NCBI GenBank assembly: GCA_031472005.1
Contig: PZJY01000010.1
Span: 310,001 to 374,000 of the forward strand
DNA from: Tetracladium setigerum
Taxonomy: Eukaryota > Ascomycota > Leotiomycetes > Helotiales
Direction: 5' to 3'
DNA: 64,000 nt
Part shown: positions 60,532-64,000 of the stretch, piece after piece
How the letters are laid out: each line of letters starts with the position of its first letter
Position numbering within the stretch: position 1 is the stretch's first letter
Position numbers and translations under genes: made by a program
Notes under the pieces: generated by a model
What the model saw: the letters and a program-made list of their open reading frames with translations, nothing else
What the model was told of the DNA's origin: nothing
Databases searched by the model: none

Positions 60532-62569
60532 TCACCACATGAATCTTTGGACATTTCCGGGCTCCTGCGGCCATGCGAATCCTCGATAGAGGAATATGTA
60601 TCCCGTGACGGCGTTGATGGCAAGGAAGTAGAATGTTTCCAGCCATAACCTGTAATCATGACTTTGAAAGGTCACGTGTTTTACAGTTTGTAGAAAACCC
60701 TCTTTTGTCTTAGAAGGCTTCTCGTGGCTTTTTGTATTTGACGTCTTTTGTGCTTTAGCGGAAAGTTTTTGAGCTGGGAGCGAAGGAACGTGTAGTCGCC
60801 AGATTACCCATGGAATAATAAAATATCGTGGTTCAACGAGAGGAGCTGTGATGAGTGACAACGCTGTTGTGAGGAGGAAGATGAGTAGGAAGGAGACTGT
60901 TGGTCCGTTTTCGTTCGAATCATTTTCTTTTAACGCATTTTTTGGGGTTTCAGACTCTTGGACTTGCTTGATTGAGTTCGATTTTGTTCGTTGTGTTGAG
61001 TCGAATTTAGAAGATGTGCCGCTGGTAGTACCACAGAGGGTTAGATAGACGGCCCATCCACAGACGAGGTAAACGGGAGCCAGAAGAAAGCGGATGAGAG
61101 GATGTCGAAGAATTGTGTAGCGGAAGACATAGAAGACATAGTGTCTATTGTCAGCTAGTGTGAAAGGATGAATGATGGTGTTGAACCTGACAATGACGAG
61201 CGTGCCAAGCAGAGCTCCAACACAATAGCCACTAGTGAGCAAGTACTGCCACTTCAATCGTGGGAAAACAGGAAGCCGCAAAAGGCTGAGTAAAGACCAA
61301 AGAAACTCCAGGGTAGGAGATATCAGCAGTGGAAGCGAAAAAAACGCCGTGAAGCCGAAGAGGTAAAAAAGCTGTGGGAGATGGATTGTGGCGACATGGT
61401 TTGACTTGTCTCCTGCACCGGATTTCAGTCAAAAATATCATGAATTATTGTTGGGGAAATGTACCTAGCACAACTCCGCCGTTCCAATGGACGAAACTGC
61501 CAAAGGACATGAGTAGGGCAATATAGGGCGCAAGTTTGCGAAGTGGTTCAATTGGCTGGTAAATTATAGCAACAGCGATGCTGATTGCACACAAGACAAA
61601 ATCTATCTTGTTAGTAACGCGACGTGTAGCGAGAGAGAAAACTTGCCATGGACACCAGCTACGGCTAGAGGAGGGTCGTGGATATTACCCCTCCCCATCT
61701 CTCAATCTCAACCTTAATTCTCTCTTTCCAAGGACCGGTGGAAATTCGACGGTTATTCTGTGTGCTAGAACTTTCAGTAATAGTTCTAGTAACTTCAAGA
61801 CCTCCCAAAAAGATTGCAACCCAAAAAATGTTGGTTTGCCGCATGGTCAATGCCACCAGGCCAGCTGGATAAACCGCCCACGTCCCGACGTTTCCGCTTC
61901 GAAGGAAAATCCTGTACGTGACAAGCACAACGCATGTCGACAATAGATCTGTATAAAAGAGGCCAGAAAAAAAGAAAATCGGTGGGAAAAGAGCAATATT
62001 CAATGCCGTGTGTACCGAGTCTGGTGATATCGAATGAAACTTTGGCCGTGAGTTGGTGATGAGATGCCGGCAGGAGAGAGCGGAAAGGAATAAAATGGGA
62101 AGAACCGTTGCATTGAACAGTCGAAGACCAAAGACATCATATTCTCCGTATCTCAATTTCGTGAACAGAGTTGCAAAGACATACCTACTGGGGATTAGTC
62201 AAGGCTTACAAAAGGAAAGAGGCGACTTGCAGGCCTGGTGGGGTTGTGAGTTTCGGGTCCCAGTAGTCATATTTACCATTGCAGTATAATTGAGCTTGAG
62301 GTATGTGGAATATCTCATCCTGAAATTCAGTTAGTATATCTTGTATCTCTGCAGTAGAGCTGGGTACCGACTAAATATGGCTCCGGGACATTTTTGGTGA
62401 CCAGCTTAAGCCAAACCATTGCCAACACCGTAACCGTCCAGTAAGCAGCCACTCCCAGAATCCGAGACTGAGCACGATTTGCAGTCGCGAAGCCTTCAGG
62501 ACAAATAAAACGAAGGTATTGAGACACAACTGCTCCCGGGAGCCATGCAGTTGGTGTAGTGGCCTGCAT
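60532..62569 (-). CDS. alg10: ALG10 alpha-1,2-glucosyltransferase; one-base frameshift
   Basis: ER membrane enzyme that adds the last glucose to the dolichol-linked Glc3Man9GlcNAc2 precursor, enabling transfer by oligosaccharyltransferase. Exons: 62569-62372, 62319-62231, 62184-61647, 61602-61465, 61412-60532; about 614 residues if one base is restored. Conserved pieces: DEIFHIPQAQLYCNGKYDYW, DPKLTTPPGLY, ALTMRQTNIFW, HWNGGVVLGDKSNHVATIHL, NTIIHPFTLADNRHYVFYVF, APLVEPRYFIIPWVIWRLH. Many spans, as in the family. ATG 62569 chosen; an in-frame TTG at 62587 was ignored. Introns 2 and 3 start GCAAGT (GC-AG type). In exon 3 the frame of ERWGGVIS and that of HDPPLAVAGV differ by one missing base near 61680. 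The splice phases only work with it restored. Confidence 0.9.
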
Positions 62570-64000
62570 TGTGCAATCGATATGCAAGGTGTCCTTGTGG
62601 AACTGATGGAGGGCTATCTTGGCACGTCGTATCCTGAAAAGAGGGCAATTAAATAGAAATTCCAGATTTCGAGTTCATCTTTGTCTCCTCACAAGCGGCA
62701 TTTGATTCGAGATTGTGGTCAGAGTAGAGAGTCAAAGTTGAAAAAGATCTGGAACTTCACGCCTCATCTGGCAGACTGGTTCCTGTCGCTGAGTCAGAAT
62801 GCGCTAGAAAGTAGCCGTTCAGCCGAAGAACTCTTGGTGCTGGCTTTGGGGCCAACCTATCCGATTTCACTCCTATCACTATTTTCAAATGAATGGGCCA
62901 TTTGTCAATTGATGCATTTTACTTTCTTCTACGTTCAATTATCCTTTCACCGTGCTTTCCTCTAATTCTGTTCTTAATCGCGCAAGCCCCATGGGCGCGT
63001 GCTCTTTCCCGCACTGTTTATCTGTTCTTTTTTTGTGCTATAGAAAATCCATCAATTCAATCACATCCTCCGCTTCCTGCCAATGTTTTGTCTAAGCTGC
63101 GCAACATGGCCTCCATGCCTCGTTCTCTTTGCTTTGGCAGCTCTTGGTGGTGGAAAATCATTCTCTCTTGTACGGATGGCCTTGCGTAAAGATACGCCTC
63201 CAGAGTCGACGCCTTGGACTTCTTTCGGACCTGTCTGGATCCAGCGAATCAGTCCTCCAATCGTGTCGGCTTTCACGGGATAAAGGATTCCTCACCTGGG
63301 CTCCGTGTCCGAGTCTTGTATCTTATTAGTTTTCGTTGCACAAGAATCCATGTCACATGACCAAGGCTTCCTTCCACACCGATTAGCCAACTTCGAGCCC
63401 CTTGCAGCATTGGGTGTTAGGGCCTGTACCATCCGCCATTGCTCAATTCCAAACTCACCACTTGTGCTTTTCTTTTAACCACTGAGCTATGGAGCGAGAA
63501 CAATATTCGTTTGGAGGATGTCATCTACCGTCCGGATCTGGTCACATTGAGAAGGGCAAAGTGGTCCTTTTCATCAATTCCTTTCCCCCTTGTATTGGGC
63601 CAACAACACCAGACACCAAATACGTAGCCAGAGGGCTGAAATGCTACCTACTTTGCTCATAGATTCTCCTCTGCGATCGAGTAAACTCGGTTTCACGATA
63701 TTCAAAGACTTTAATCGCAAAAAGGTTGCCAAGGTGAGTTATGCGCACCTGCGAGTTATCAACCTGAGAGTTGATCGCCCTGCTGCATCTGCAGGGGTGT
63801 GCCACACGTAACACGATGCGAAGCTCTCTCTGCCTTGCCTGCGCCATCGTCGCCCTCAGCATCGAGAGAAATTTTCGTTTCTCGAAAAGGTTTCCTTCCA
63901 CTCATAGTCTGATTGTGGTTTTGTATGGCTGAAATCTTCAGCAAAGACGTCGAGACTCATACAACTTCACTATTCGCTCCCTTCGAGTCCGGAACAAGCT
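62570..64000. other. Upstream region of ALG10 to the right edge
   Basis: 1.4 kb without a recognisable gene. Several short overlapping frames on both strands (62681-62965, 63083-63283, 63644-63901) show no domain. A tRNA-like fragment lies at 63474-63495. Confidence 0.5.
63474..63495 (-). pseudogene. tRNA 5'-half-like fragment
   Basis: On the minus strand GCTCCATAGCTCAGTGGTTA matches the acceptor 5' strand and D-arm (A box) pattern of eukaryotic tRNAs. What follows lacks an anticodon arm and a proper T-arm, so this is at most a fragment. Confidence 0.35.

Noticed and set aside
62681..63283. Several 60-98-codon frames near the right edge
   Set aside because: Overlapping in different frames and strands without domains.

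Overview
This is a stretch of nuclear chromosome from a filamentous ascomycete (Pezizomycotina). Genes are split by short introns of about 45-80 bases with GT(A/G)(A/C/T)G(T) donors. Products are typical of that group: a VIB-1/XprG-type NDT80 factor, a SUR7/PalI protein, secreted CVNH and tyrosinase proteins, and a bifunctional HPPK-DHPS. The general look (long AT-rich spacers, long pyrimidine- and CAG-rich leaders) fits Leotiomycetes best, but that placement is an inference. I reconstructed 19 protein-coding genes by joining exons from both strands; the first is cut by the left edge.

Layout. 1-6.6 kb: a bromodomain protein (3' part), Glo3-type ArfGAP (-) divergent from TIM21 (+), then a secreted cyanovirin-N homology protein. 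8.1-17.1 kb: a neutral amino-acid permease (+), a fungal multi-pass membrane protein (-), and nitronate monooxygenase (-) divergent from the folate enzyme HPPK-DHPS (+). 17.6-26.3 kb: an acidic hypothetical protein, a SUR7/PalI protein (-), a leucine-rich hypothetical protein and a small fatty-acid hydroxylase/sterol desaturase family protein. 26.3-39.5 kb is a 13-kb region with no supportable gene, rich in microsatellites, ending in a leader-like stretch before the vib-1-like regulator (39.5-41.8 kb). 41.8-46.7 kb is again non-coding and holds a four-unit diverged repeat. 46.8-51.6 kb: a permease-like protein fused to a fungal Cys/membrane module (-) and an acetate/ammonium transporter of the GPR1/FUN34/YaaH family (-). 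53.3-62.6 kb: an FAD monooxygenase (-) divergent from a BRCT protein (+), a secreted tyrosinase (-) and the ALG10 glucosyltransferase (-).

The genes mostly do independent jobs (membrane traffic, mitochondrial import, folate synthesis, N-glycan assembly, nutrient transport, secretion). I see no biosynthetic cluster, CRISPR array, intact transposon or defence-like system.

The most striking pattern is that five otherwise well-conserved genes (TIM21, CVNH, the permease fusion, tyrosinase, ALG10) each read perfectly except for exactly one missing base, usually in a short G/C run; the vib-1 start may be a sixth case. Residual assembly indels are the simplest explanation. Other points of interest are the permease fusion, two GC-AG introns in ALG10, a bromodomain whose acetyl-lysine Asn position is Trp, and a repeat with paired GCTAGC boxes at a constant 11-base spacing.
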